A stretch of 64,000 nt of DNA, taken from the NCBI GenBank assembly GCA_041946685.1, contig JBHGAV010000012.1:13924-77923 (forward strand), given 5' to 3'. The notes under the pieces are model-generated. The model searched no databases. It had not been told where the DNA came from and worked only from the letters and a program-made list of their open reading frames with translations. Positions 26,282 through 35,190 of the stretch are shown piece after piece (within the stretch, counting starts at the first letter, position 1; each line of letters starts with the position of its first letter). The DNA is from JBHGAV01 sp041946685 (GTDB lineage Bacteria > Acidobacteriota > Terriglobia > Bryobacterales > Bryobacteraceae). The translations under genes and the position numbers were made by a program.

Positions 26282-26931
26282 GGCACGACTCGAGAGAACG
26301 TCAGGTTCTCCTCCTGGACGTGACTCTGCTGCTCGACCTCCTCCAGCCGGAACCCCGATCGGAGAAGATACTCCAGCACATCCTCCTTCTTGGCGCCGCC
26401 GGCGTAAAGAGGAAATGGTGTGATCTGCACCTCGAGCGAGATCCGCCCAATCGACCTGATTCTGTCGCCTGCGGAGCGCACCACTTCCAGGTCGCCGCCT
26501 TGCGCATCAATCTTGAGGTAGTCCACCCGGCCGATGCCGGCCAGCTCCATGAACGTGTCCAGCCGAATGACCGGGACCGGGACCGTCTCAACCACTCGAA
26601 GCACGTCCCCACCGATCCACCGTTGCAGCCCCGTGGGATCGAACGGCAGCAGGGAGCTCGCGGCCTCAAACGAGTTCAGGTGGAAATCGGCGGTACCGGT
26701 CTGCTCCGCGACCGCCATGGGCAGTACTACGAAATTCGGGGCAAGACCGACTAACCGCATGGCCAGGCGCAAGTTTGGCTCAAAGGCGTAGACACGCAAG
26801 GCTGGATTGGATCGTGCGGCAGGGAGGGTCTTCTCTCCCAGGTGGGCGCCCACGTCCAGCCAGATCTCGGCCGGCTCACTGCTGGCGAAGGCGGGCGCCT
26901 TCACGGTTCGGATCTTGCCGCGAAAGAACAT
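26278..26931 (-). CDS. FkbM-family methyltransferase
   Basis: From ATG 26931 the protein has 217 aa. It shows the FkbM pattern IWLDVGAHLGEKTL, YAFEPN, and DYLKIDAQGGDLEVV, where the usual DVEG reads DAQG. A longer frame to 27255 has no domain signal and lies antisense-like within the UGDH gene, so it is rejected. The start overlaps the end of the upstream dehydrogenase gene by 31 nt, and its stop overlaps the two-domain methyltransferase start. It is likely part of a glycan methylation operon. Confidence 0.82.
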   Translation of the reverse strand: MFFRGKIRTVKAPAFASSEPAEIWLDVGAHLGEKTLPAARSNPALRVYAFEPNLRLAMRLVGLAPNFVVLPMAVAEQTGTADFHLNSFEAASSLLPFDPTGLQRWIGGDVLRVVETVPVPVIRLDTFMELAGIGRVDYLKIDAQGGDLEVVRSAGDRIRSIGRISLEVQITPFPLYAGGAKKEDVLEYLLRSGFRLEEVEQQSHVQEENLTFSRVVP

Positions 26932-28292
26932 GCAAATGAGCGTGCGCCCTGGCTCGAAGCAGCGGCTCGCTCCCCAGGCCCCAGGCCGAGCGACAGGTAA
27001 CGCGCCGCCGGTTCCACCGCTTCCGGGCGCAAAATCCGCCAGCAATCCAACACCACGGCGCCCGGGCGGGACTGGAGCAGATGAGCCGCAGTGAGACCGC
27101 GGAACTGATCCCACGGAGTCGTGATGACCAGGACGTGGGATTGGGCCGCGCACTCCTCCATGGAGGCGGCGAAGATCACATCCCCGCCGAGCACCCGCCT
27201 GGCCGAGCCCATGGCTTCCGGGTCGTAGACGACCACCCGCGCCTTTCTGCGGCACAAATACTGAGCCAGCATGACGCCTTGCGATTCTTCCACCACGTTG
27301 GTCAGGGGCTTGTAGGCGAGGCCCAGTATCCCGGCCGTCTGCCCCTCCTGGAGCAGGGAAGCTACCAGATCACCCAGCCGGGACGCCGACCCACGGTTCA
27401 GGCGATCCGTGACTTCGCTCAACGGGGCCTCTGCGCCGATCCGCCGGGCGATGGCCGAAAAGGCGACGTTGTCGCGGGGAAAACAAGGTCCGCCATAACC
27501 GATGCCGCCTTTCAGACACCTGGGCCCGATGCGCGAGTCCGCTCCCAGCGCCGCGGTCACCACGTCGACATCCGCGCCCGGCAGCCTTTCGCAGATAGCC
27601 GCCAGCATATTGGCATAGGAGATCTTCATGGTGATGTAAGTGTTGATGCAGATCTTCGCGAGCTCAGCGTTGACGAAGGCCATGCGCGCCACCGTCGGGC
27701 TGTTCTCGCAGATACGTCGCTGGATCTCCTCCAGCAACTGTCCGGATCTCTGGTCCGATTCGCCAATGAGGACCAGGTCGGGATTGCACAGGTCCCGGAT
27801 CACCGAGCCAAGCGCGATGAAATCGGGGTTATAGCACAAGCCGAAGTCCAGCCCGCAAGTCTTCCCCGAAGTCGCCTCCAGCAGAGGCTGAATGTGCTCG
27901 CGCATGGCGCCGGGAAGCACCGTACTGGACACCACGACAAGATGGAAGCCGTGGCTGCCACGCAGAGCCAGACCGATCTGTTCAGCCGCGCGCAGCACAT
28001 GCCTGAGCGAGAACTCGCCGTTCGCCTCCGACGGCGTGGGGACCACAACGAAAGTGACGTCAGAAGCGGCGACAGCGCCCTGGCAATCCGTAGTGGCCGA
28101 GAGCCGGACGCGGTTCCCACGAATGAGCGCCTCCAAACCGGGCTCAGCCACCGGAGCTCTTCCTTCGTTGACCGCAGCCACCGCCTCTTCACTGGTGTCA
28201 ACTCCCACGACGGTGAAGCCCTTGTCGGCTAGAACGGCTGCAACTGCCGATCCAAGCTTCCCTAGCCCTATGACCGTGATCCTCATGCGCAT
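26901..28292 (-). CDS. UDP-glucose/GDP-mannose dehydrogenase-family protein
   Basis: The family oxidises the C6 alcohol of a nucleotide sugar to a carboxylate using two NAD. The 463-aa protein has an N-terminal Rossmann site (VIGLGKLGSAVA), the central helix with AELAKICINTY and KISYAN, the catalytic Cys in GYGGPCFPRDN, and a C-terminal domain with GLAYKPLT. The motif is typical for UDP-glucose, UDP-N-acetyl-mannosamine or GDP-mannose dehydrogenases. The start may be Met1 (28292) or Met3. It heads the operon of two FkbM-type genes and would supply a uronic acid to a surface glycan. Confidence 0.88.
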   Translation of the reverse strand: MRMRITVIGLGKLGSAVAAVLADKGFTVVGVDTSEEAVAAVNEGRAPVAEPGLEALIRGNRVRLSATTDCQGAVAASDVTFVVVPTPSEANGEFSLRHVLRAAEQIGLALRGSHGFHLVVVSSTVLPGAMREHIQPLLEATSGKTCGLDFGLCYNPDFIALGSVIRDLCNPDLVLIGESDQRSGQLLEEIQRRICENSPTVARMAFVNAELAKICINTYITMKISYANMLAAICERLPGADVDVVTAALGADSRIGPRCLKGGIGYGGPCFPRDNVAFSAIARRIGAEAPLSEVTDRLNRGSASRLGDLVASLLQEGQTAGILGLAYKPLTNVVEESQGVMLAQYLCRRKARVVVYDPEAMGSARRVLGGDVIFAASMEECAAQSHVLVITTPWDQFRGLTAAHLLQSRPGAVVLDCWRILRPEAVEPAARYLSLGLGPGERAAASSQGARSFACSFAARSEP

Positions 28293-28480
28293 CCCGGAAG
28301 TGCAGCTCTATCTGGCTGCAAGGCCATTCTACCCCAAACTTGGTTCCGTCTCAGCACTCCCTACGCGCGACGGATCAAATCGCACTCTGGGCTAGTCCAA
28401 CTTGATTCACCGGCCTCCAATGATCGGATGCTTAACCAGTTCCTGCACCCTGAGGCGGATGACCGGTAGTGGCGCGTTGA

Positions 28481-28825
28481 TCAACGAAACGCATCACCAA
28501 AAGCCGCAACCGCCATCCAGAACCCTCTTGCCGTGGAGGATGTTCCTGTACGGGAGAGCTGGTAGCAGCCTCTGACCGCGAGCGCCTCCCCCGACGTGGA
28601 GCCGGCGTGGAAAACGGACCACCGGTCAAGCAGGTCTTGTGCGGGCAGCGAAAGCAATTCCCGCGAGCAGACGCGGTTCCACTCGCCGCCGGGGACCTCT
28701 CCCCACTCCCGCCGCAGCAAGTCAAACGACTCCCGGAGCAGCGCACCGCGCCCGTCCCCGGCGTAGTGGACTACAAAGGCGTTGCGGCCCGGGTCATGCT
28801 TCTCTCCCGAGACCGGCTGTCTCAC
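28481..28825 (-). CDS. Small hypothetical protein or gene remnant
   Basis: This 114-aa frame starts at GTG 28825 and overlaps the end of the upstream glycosyltransferase-like gene by 32 nt. Codons up to about residue 92 (RGCYQLS) have the high third-position GC of real genes; the last 20 codons do not. No ribosome site is seen. It may be a small real protein or the displaced C-terminus of a neighbouring gene after a frameshift. No family was recognised. Confidence 0.4.
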   Translation of the reverse strand: MRQPVSGEKHDPGRNAFVVHYAGDGRGALLRESFDLLRREWGEVPGGEWNRVCSRELLSLPAQDLLDRWSVFHAGSTSGEALAVRGCYQLSRTGTSSTARGFWMAVAAFGDAFR

Positions 28826-30545
28826 GGCGCGCCGGTCGATGGATCTGGGTCTCCGGCAGTACGAAATCCGCCAGGCCCCAATTGCCCCTGTTGAAAATCA
28901 TGGGCGAGCGCAACATCCGCATCTGATCGGCCCAGGCTAGCACTTGGGAGAGTTCAAGCCAAGGCACACCCTTGGCCTTGAGCCTGTCGTACATCGCCGT
29001 TTGGCCGTGGGGCGTCCATCCTGAACCGATCTCATGCTCGATGTGATACATGCGGATCGGGTCCCCCAATACCTCCTCCCGGATTCCCGCAGAATGGGCG
29101 GCGAGACAAAAGACGGAGTCCACGTGGATTGAGAACAGATCAAACTCCGGGTAACCCCGCAAGTCGAACCAGTCTTCCCTCGCGAGCAACGTGAAGTCGC
29201 CACACGCGTTCGTGTGCACAGGGGGTTCACGGTCCAGTACCGCAGTCTGTGAAGGCACGACCTCTCCCGGACTCCCAGCGCGGGCCCGCCTGAACCAGAG
29301 ACGCGGCGGCGCAATCAGAAACGAGACGCCACTTGAGTCGAACTGGATCCCCAGCCTCTCGATCTGTTGGGGAGACAAGGGCAGACCAACCCTCACAGGG
29401 TGCGTGGCCCCCAGCAAGCTGACTGCGAAGCGCGAAGCTCTTCTGGTCCAGTTCCAAATGCTGGAGACGAGCGGGCTTGGTCCTCCTCGCACGGTCCTCT
29501 CGGGTTTAGCAGCCGGCGGCTCGGGAGTCACCGAGGCACAGTCCCCCCAAGCGCACCGGAACACACGAAAATTAAGAACGCGCAGATCCTCGGCAATCCG
29601 GAAGCCACCGTCAACCGTTCGAAGACGCAACACCCGGGTCTCTCCAGCCGAAATGGAGCAGCGGATGTAGACGGGTGCCCGCCGGGTCACCTCGGTCTCT
29701 TGCAGGGTCTGGCCCGCCTCGTCGAGCAGCAGCAGCCGGGAGCCGAGCCCGCGCGTTCCCGGACCTGGTTCCAGTTCCAGAGTGAGGCCCTGCGCCCTGT
29801 CGCTTGACGGCTTCAGGATGATCTCTGCATCGTTCGCTATCCAGCGGAAGACCCTTCCGAAGAACTGCTCGGGCTCGTGCCAGCCGCGACCGAAGAAGAT
29901 CCCGCTCCCGGGAGACGCGATGTCTTCGGGGGCCAACTCGCGCAGTCCGTCCGGTCTTACCGCGAACGTTCCCTCGCGGGCGTTTAGCCGCAGCAGATGA
30001 CTTCGGCAGAATGCGAGGCGTTCTTCCACCGCGGCCTCAACCGGCACATCGGAGGCCACGTCGTGCCTGTCCAGCCGGTACATCTTACCCGGCCGCAACC
30101 CTCCCTCCCGCAACCATTCGAAGAACTCGTTCGAGAACAGGACGTCGATGTTGGTTGCCAAGATGAAACTGCCTCGCGCACGCCGGATGCCCGCGTTCTT
30201 CGCGATCATCTGGTACAACAAGAGGGCGTCTGCATGCCTCTGGCGGGCGTGCAGCTCAGGCGGCACCTCGATGCAGCGCACCGTGCAGGGGCCAAAATCC
30301 GCTGGCCACTGAAGCGCCTCAGCCAGCTTCGGTTTCTCCGGCGGAGGGTTCCAATCGACCAGCACCAGTTCCAGCGGGACTTCATAACGAGCCACCTGCG
30401 CGATCAAGGCGTTGACGAAGGTCTGGAGGCGACCGAGCATGTTGCCTCCGTGGCCGTCGTTACGCGCCGTGGCTACGATGGACAGGTATGGCCGTCCGTC
30501 CCTCCACGCGTCCTGCTGCTTCTCCTCCGTCTCCGGTGCATTCAC
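28794..30545 (-). CDS. Large glycosyltransferase-like protein (GT-A-type N-terminus)
   Basis: The 583-aa protein begins with LSIVATARNDGHGG, which resembles the first strand of family 2 glycosyltransferases. Later ARGSFILATNIDVLFSNE resembles the DxD region, and GDFTLLAREDWFDLRGYPEF near residue 475 resembles the C-terminal part of GT2 or GT27-like domains. A beta-rich insertion (about 240-340) lies between. It starts at GTG 30545 with GGGAG 7 nt upstream. It follows a methyltransferase gene in the same direction, as expected in a glycan cluster. Sugar specificity is unknown. Confidence 0.7.
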   Translation of the reverse strand: MNAPETEEKQQDAWRDGRPYLSIVATARNDGHGGNMLGRLQTFVNALIAQVARYEVPLELVLVDWNPPPEKPKLAEALQWPADFGPCTVRCIEVPPELHARQRHADALLLYQMIAKNAGIRRARGSFILATNIDVLFSNEFFEWLREGGLRPGKMYRLDRHDVASDVPVEAAVEERLAFCRSHLLRLNAREGTFAVRPDGLRELAPEDIASPGSGIFFGRGWHEPEQFFGRVFRWIANDAEIILKPSSDRAQGLTLELEPGPGTRGLGSRLLLLDEAGQTLQETEVTRRAPVYIRCSISAGETRVLRLRTVDGGFRIAEDLRVLNFRVFRCAWGDCASVTPEPPAAKPERTVRGGPSPLVSSIWNWTRRASRFAVSLLGATHPVRVGLPLSPQQIERLGIQFDSSGVSFLIAPPRLWFRRARAGSPGEVVPSQTAVLDREPPVHTNACGDFTLLAREDWFDLRGYPEFDLFSIHVDSVFCLAAHSAGIREEVLGDPIRMYHIEHEIGSGWTPHGQTAMYDRLKAKGVPWLELSQVLAWADQMRMLRSPMIFNRGNWGLADFVLPETQIHRPARRETAGLGREA

Positions 30546-30558
30546 GCCCGTGCTCCCA

Positions 30559-31410
30559 TCAAGGAATCGTGGCTGTCAGGCACAAGTGCCAACCGATCCG
30601 GTGTTCCAGCCATCGAAATACCCGCCGGGGAATCCATCGAAAATACCAGACGACCCGGTAGCGGTATTCCACATAGTCTCGTACTCGATAGGGAAAGATG
30701 TGGTCCACGCTGACGTCCAACACTCTGAACCCATACTTCTCCACGAGCCGGCGGGCATCTTTGCGCGAATACACGTAGGTCACCGGGCAGCCTGTCTGCG
30801 CCTCGGAATGCGCAGCCACGAGCTGGGAGAGGCGCCAAAACCGGCCGCGGCCTTCCACTAGCAGAATCCAAAACACCTTCCACGACCACTTGTTGTACAC
30901 CATCAGTTTCAGGGTCCCGCCCGGTCTCAACAGTCTCCTGATCTGCTCCAGGACGCGGCCGGGGTTTGGCGTATGGTGGATCACTCCGAAGGAGTACGCC
31001 AAGTCAAAGCTGCCGGCCGGCAGGCAATCGCCGAGTTGCTCGGCATCCGCGCAAAGAAACCGAATCCTGTCCCCTAGCCCGTAAACAGCCGCGCGCTGGG
31101 CTGCGATCTCCAGGGACTTCCTTGACAGTTCGACCGCAGTCACCTCCGCTCCGTTCCTTGCGAAGTTGATCGTATCGGTGCCGATGCCGCAGCCGATCTC
31201 CAGGACCTTGCTGTTCCGCCAGCGCCCAAACTCCGCAAAGGCGGGAATGTGCGGCTCCACCCGGTACTTTCGGGCTTCGACCTGGTCGAAGTACTCCCGC
31301 GATCCCAACGGCGCGTTGGAATGCCGGATGTTGCACGGACGGGCATCCCAGTACTCGCTCACCTTCTGGATCGGCACGTCCTGGAAATCTCTCTGTCGCG
31401 GGCGCTTCAT
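30559..31410 (-). CDS. SAM-dependent methyltransferase, glycan-cluster type
   Basis: From ATG 31410 the product is 283 aa. Motif I is VLEIGCGIGTDTINFA, followed by AVELS (acidic strand-2 end), GSFDLAYSFGVIHHT and LLRPGGTLKLMVY. This type often occurs in O-antigen and exopolysaccharide loci. The C-terminal region is aromatic and Arg-rich (WYFRWIPRR) and may contact the membrane. A GTG/ATG alternative at 31449 adds 13 residues without ribosome-site support. The downstream glycosyltransferase-like gene is 13 bp away. Confidence 0.83.
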   Translation of the reverse strand: MKRPRQRDFQDVPIQKVSEYWDARPCNIRHSNAPLGSREYFDQVEARKYRVEPHIPAFAEFGRWRNSKVLEIGCGIGTDTINFARNGAEVTAVELSRKSLEIAAQRAAVYGLGDRIRFLCADAEQLGDCLPAGSFDLAYSFGVIHHTPNPGRVLEQIRRLLRPGGTLKLMVYNKWSWKVFWILLVEGRGRFWRLSQLVAAHSEAQTGCPVTYVYSRKDARRLVEKYGFRVLDVSVDHIFPYRVRDYVEYRYRVVWYFRWIPRRVFRWLEHRIGWHLCLTATIP

Positions 31411-31858
31411 GGCAAGGCAATACCACGCACGTGGCAACGTCCGCACCATCCCTCCCGGATGGGGACGCCAGCCACTCTATTGTAGCCTCTGGGCGGAATT
31501 GTCGCAGTTCAGGCAGCGCCGCTTCGCTCACGGTGGATTGCGTAGCCGTAGATCCATGGAAGCGGGACGTCCCCGTGGTGCTTCGACAGGATGCGGCAAG
31601 CCTCCGAGAAGCGCACCCTCTGCCGGCCCACCGTCAAGTTGCCGGCTTGCACACGAGAGGTCGCCAGAACCCGATCGATCTTCATGATCGGAAACAGCTT
31701 GGAGACTCTCATTCACAGAAGGGGAGCTCCGGCAAAGCTCCTTCATTGCACCGGCCGCCCACGTCTCTCCAACACAAAGCCCGCAAAACCAGCATCCTTT
31801 TCGGCGGCCGGACATCCATCTAGTTGTAGTTGGAAGCAGAATCTTCCCTGGAGCAAAT
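31411..31858. other. Gene-poor stretch between the glycan island and sod
   Basis: Apart from the short minus-strand frame at 31509-31712, no coding pattern, terminator or clear promoter was found. The Shine-Dalgarno-like TGGAG for the superoxide dismutase gene lies at its right end. It may be a scar left by island rearrangement. Confidence 0.4.
31509..31712 (-). pseudogene. Possible C-terminal remnant of a methyltransferase-like gene
   Basis: This 67-codon frame begins right after a TGA and has GC-rich third positions that look coding. The end, PWIYGYAIH, resembles the C-terminus of some class I methyltransferases, but there is no SAM motif and no ribosome site. It is probably a decayed gene end or chance. 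Function is not assignable. Confidence 0.25.
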
Positions 31859-32572
31859 GTGCTGACCACCAGACGACAAGTTCTAAGCGCCCTTGGCGCT
31901 ATTGCCGCGGCGCAATTGGCGCCATCCCGGCTTTCGGCCCAGACGGCCGCCCCTGGAGGACCTTTCGTTCTTCCCCCGCTCGGCTACGCCTTCGACGCGC
32001 TGGAGCCGTACATTGATGCCCAAACGATGCAGATCCACCATGATCGCCATCACGCCGCCTACGTGGACAATCTGAACAAGGCGGTGGCGAACTTTCCGGA
32101 GCTGGCCAAGCGGCCGGTTGAGGATCTTCTGAGAGACCTGAACGCGATCCCCGAGTCGATCCGTGCCGCGGTCCGCAACCACGGCGGCGGGCACGCCAAC
32201 CACACGCTCTACTGGCAGATCCTGTCGCCCGGCGGGCCCAAGCAGCCGACGGGCGAACTGGCCAAGGCCATCGATCAGCGCTTCGGCAGCTTCAGCTCGT
32301 TCCAGGATCAGATCACGCGGGCGGCCACGAGCGTGTTCGGGAGCGGATGGGCCTGGCTCGTGCTGGATCAGAACAGGCAATTGGCGATCGTCTCAACTCC
32401 CAATCAGGACACTCCAATCTCCACGGGACAAACACCCTTGCTGGGGATTGACGTTTGGGAGCACGCCTACTACCTCAAGTACCAGAATCGCCGTGCCGAT
32501 TACCTGGCCGCCTTCCACAAAGCGATCAACTGGGACCCCATCTCGGACCAATACAGCAGACTGGCGAAGTGA
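31859..32572 (+). CDS. Superoxide dismutase (Fe/Mn family) with Tat-type signal
   Basis: The enzyme dismutates superoxide to oxygen and peroxide. The 237-aa protein carries an N-terminal leader with a twin Arg (TTRRQVLSAL), so it is predicted to be exported folded through Tat. Metal ligands are His60 (QIHHDRHH), a His in HANHTLYW, and Asp198 and His202 (GIDVWEHAYY). Tyr68 in AAYVDN is also present. The start is GTG 31859 with TGGAG 5 nt upstream. An exported Fe/Mn-SOD is less common than cytoplasmic forms. The metal cannot be decided from sequence alone. Confidence 0.92.
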   Translation: MLTTRRQVLSALGAIAAAQLAPSRLSAQTAAPGGPFVLPPLGYAFDALEPYIDAQTMQIHHDRHHAAYVDNLNKAVANFPELAKRPVEDLLRDLNAIPESIRAAVRNHGGGHANHTLYWQILSPGGPKQPTGELAKAIDQRFGSFSSFQDQITRAATSVFGSGWAWLVLDQNRQLAIVSTPNQDTPISTGQTPLLGIDVWEHAYYLKYQNRRADYLAAFHKAINWDPISDQYSRLAK

Positions 32573-32601
32573 GCCCCTCTTGCAGCTCACTATAATGAGG
32601 G

Positions 32602-33249
32602 GTGCTCGAAAAGCTCCCCGTCATGAAGAGGCACGCCGCCATTCTCTGGCGAGCTTGCGTACGATTGCTGGCGTGCGTGGGTGCGCTTTTCGTCCTTGCC
32701 ACCGCGACGCCGATTGACTACTGGTGGGCCACGGCGCTTTCAGGGCGATGGAACGACCCGCCCGGAGACGTCCTGATTGTTCTTGGCGGGTCTACCCTTG
32801 ACTACGGCTCGGTGGGCGGCTCCTCCTACTGGCGTGGAGTGTACGCGGCGCTCTGCTACCGTCAGGCGCGTTACTCGCAGGTTGTCCTGAGCGGGGGCCC
32901 GCCCGGCGATTCCTCCCCCGCCTTCGCCCTTCGGCAGTTCCTCGTGGCCCAGGGCGTGCCGGAACAGGTCATCCGATTGGAAGACGCATCCACGACTACC
33001 CGGGAGAACGCCCTCTACACCGCCGCGCTTCTGCGAGACACTCCAGGGCGCAAGCTGCTCCTGACGAGCGACTATCACATGTACAGGGCAGCCCGCGCCT
33101 TTAGGCGGGCAGGGCTTGAAGTCGCCACTCTCCCTTTTCCCGATGTGCGTAAGCGGGTGAGTTCCTGGCGCGGCCGCTGGCCCGCATTCCTCGATCTCGT
33201 CGAGGAGTCCCTGAAGATCGGCTACTACTTCGTTCGCGGCTGGATCTGA
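32602..33249 (+). CDS. YdcF/SanA-family (DUF218) membrane-anchored protein
   Basis: The 215-aa protein has one N-terminal membrane span (about 17-36) and a DUF218 domain with DVLIVLGGS, LSGGPPGDS, LEDASTTTRENA and LLTSDYHMYRA. Members are implicated in envelope and vancomycin-barrier functions. TATAAT (32591-32596) ends 5 nt before GTG 32602; ATG 32623 is an equally plausible start. It sits alone between sod and der. Confidence 0.85.
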   Translation: MLEKLPVMKRHAAILWRACVRLLACVGALFVLATATPIDYWWATALSGRWNDPPGDVLIVLGGSTLDYGSVGGSSYWRGVYAALCYRQARYSQVVLSGGPPGDSSPAFALRQFLVAQGVPEQVIRLEDASTTTRENALYTAALLRDTPGRKLLLTSDYHMYRAARAFRRAGLEVATLPFPDVRKRVSSWRGRWPAFLDLVEESLKIGYYFVRGWI

Positions 33250-33267
33250 CGCGCAGCCTCCCGATGC

Positions 33268-33273
33268 TATGAT
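33268..33273 (+). promoter_or_regulatory. -10 element TATGAT of der, leaderless-type spacing
   Basis: TATGAT (5/6 match) ends 8 nt before ATG 33282; the gap GAAGTCGC has no ribosome-binding site. Confidence 0.4.
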
Positions 33274-33281
33274 GAAGTCGC

Positions 33282-34586
33282 ATGGAGCAGTCCCCGAGCC
33301 TGCCCGTGGTGGCCATCGTAGGCAGGCCCAACGTCGGCAAGTCCACTCTGTTTAATTGCATCCTGGGCCAGCGGCGCTCGATCGTGGGCGACGAGCCGGG
33401 AATCACCCGGGATCGTATCCACGGTGAAGCCTCGCATCGGGGCCGCCGGTTCGAATTGGTCGACACGGGCGGCATCCTGCCCAACGAAGCGGAGCTAATC
33501 CCCAGCGAGATCTTCCGGCAGGCTCGCGTGGCGCTCGAGCGGGCCACTCACGTGATTCTCCTGGTCGACGGCCGAACGGAGATGACCGCGGCGGACCGCG
33601 AGCTTGCGCAGCTCGTTCGCCGGCTTGGGCGCCCCGTTTCCCTGGCCATCAACAAGATCGACAGCGCCTCCCGGGAGGCCCTGGCGCACGAGTTCCACGA
33701 ACTCGGTTTTGCCAGCCTTTTCCCCATCTCCTCCGAGCACCGGCTGGGCATCGAAGAGCTTCTGGACCACGTGACGGCATCCTTCCCCGCCGCCGTGGCC
33801 GAACAAGGCGCTGGTGAACCGGGGCCGGTGAAGGTCGCCATCATTGGCCGTCCGAATGTGGGCAAGTCAACGTTGCTGAACGCACTGGTGGGGGAGGATC
33901 GCGCCATCGTTTCGCCCGTGGCGGGGACGACGCGGGACGCGGTCGACCAGAAGATCGTCGCCGATGGGGCGGAGTATATTTTCGTCGATACGGCCGGAAT
34001 TCGCCGCAAGGGGAAGACGAAGCTGATGGCGGAGAAGCTCAGCGTCGTCATGGCGCGGCGTCACATTCGGATGGCCAACGTGGTGCTCCTCATCCTGGAT
34101 GCCACCGAAGGCGTCCTCGGCCTGGACGCGACCATCGCCGGCTACGCGCACGAGGACGGCAGAGGACTCATCCTGTGCGTCAACAAGTGGGACGCCGCGC
34201 CGGACAAGAGCCGGAAGAACTTCGAAAGCAAGCTCCGCGAGTCCCTCAAGTTCCTGGATTACGCCCCGGTGGTCTTCCTGTCGGCCAAGACCGGTGCCGG
34301 CGTGCAGCGGTTGCTCCCGCTGATCAGCCAGGTCTTCGCCGCCGCCTCGCAGAGAATCTCTACCGGAGAGCTGAACCGGTTTGTGGAAACTCTCCGGTTC
34401 GAGCCCGAGTTGAAGGTGCTCTACGCGACGCAAGCTTCCGTGCGCCCGCCCACGTTCGTCCTGTTCACCGACCGCCGCGGCAAGTTGCACTTCTCCACGG
34501 AGCGATTCATCGTCAACCGGTTGAGAAAGCAATTCGGTTTCGACGGGACGCCGATCCGGGTGAAGGTCAGGCCGCGCCACCAGTGA
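33282..34586 (+). CDS. der: Ribosome biogenesis GTPase Der (EngA)
   Basis: Der has two tandem GTPase domains and a KH-like domain and is needed for 50S subunit assembly. Both G1 loops (GRPNVGKST) are present at about 14-22 and 188-196. G3 motifs are DTGG and DTAG. G4 motifs are NKID and NKWD. The C-terminal KH domain follows to residue 434, which is normal length. It is monocistronic with a -10 element close to the start codon. Confidence 0.96.
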   Translation: MEQSPSLPVVAIVGRPNVGKSTLFNCILGQRRSIVGDEPGITRDRIHGEASHRGRRFELVDTGGILPNEAELIPSEIFRQARVALERATHVILLVDGRTEMTAADRELAQLVRRLGRPVSLAINKIDSASREALAHEFHELGFASLFPISSEHRLGIEELLDHVTASFPAAVAEQGAGEPGPVKVAIIGRPNVGKSTLLNALVGEDRAIVSPVAGTTRDAVDQKIVADGAEYIFVDTAGIRRKGKTKLMAEKLSVVMARRHIRMANVVLLILDATEGVLGLDATIAGYAHEDGRGLILCVNKWDAAPDKSRKNFESKLRESLKFLDYAPVVFLSAKTGAGVQRLLPLISQVFAAASQRISTGELNRFVETLRFEPELKVLYATQASVRPPTFVLFTDRRGKLHFSTERFIVNRLRKQFGFDGTPIRVKVRPRHQ

Positions 34587-34604
34587 TCCGGTCAGGACGC
34601 GCCG

Positions 34605-35147
34605 TCAGCCGCCCTGCGCGTCGTGCTGGCCGGTGCCGGCCAGTTCCTCCACCTTGGTCCCCTTGCAATCGATTCGCTGCGGGATGGAGGCGCGCGCGTT
34701 GACCATGCCCTCCGTCGCGCCCAGGCCGACCTCCCTTGCCGCGCCCCTCGTCTGCGCTGCGGAAGCGGGACGGGCGGCCTCTTCCAGGATCTCCCGGAGG
34801 AAAGTCTCCAGGGGAGCCGCCAAGCCGGCAAGGTCCGCACGGCCGAGCAGCGCGCAGATTTCCTCCGGCGCCAGCGCCTCGAGAGTCACCGAGCCCTCCT
34901 GTTCGAGCGCCGCGATCCGGCAGGGAACAAAGCTGGCGAAGCGCAGATCCGCGGCCAGAAGGGCCGCGCTAAGGTCAGGGTGACAAACGGTGAAGATCAC
35001 CGCGTCCCTCGCCGGACTGGCTCCCGCCTGTTGCAGCAACTGTCCCACGTGGAGCACGGAGAGCACGTTCAGTCCCCGCTTCTGCGCCGCCTGAAGCAAG
35101 GCGGGCTCAATGGCGGCGAGTGGCTTCCGTGAGTGTACCTGCAACAT
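34605..35147 (-). CDS. DUF302 domain-containing protein
   Basis: From ATG 35147 the protein has 180 aa; GGAGGGA lies 5 nt upstream. Residues about 1-125 form a DUF302 domain, an alpha/beta fold with LQVHSRKPL, LLQAAQKRGLNVL and FTVCHPDLSAALLA. A C-terminal helical tail follows. DUF302 proteins are of unknown function. The upstream gene on the same strand (35191-35796) is 43 bp away, so the two are probably an operon. Confidence 0.75.
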   Translation of the reverse strand: MLQVHSRKPLAAIEPALLQAAQKRGLNVLSVLHVGQLLQQAGASPARDAVIFTVCHPDLSAALLAADLRFASFVPCRIAALEQEGSVTLEALAPEEICALLGRADLAGLAAPLETFLREILEEAARPASAAQTRGAAREVGLGATEGMVNARASIPQRIDCKGTKVEELAGTGQHDAQGG

Positions 35148-35190
35148 GGGAGTCCCTCCCCGACAAGATGATATCAGACCGTCGGAACTT

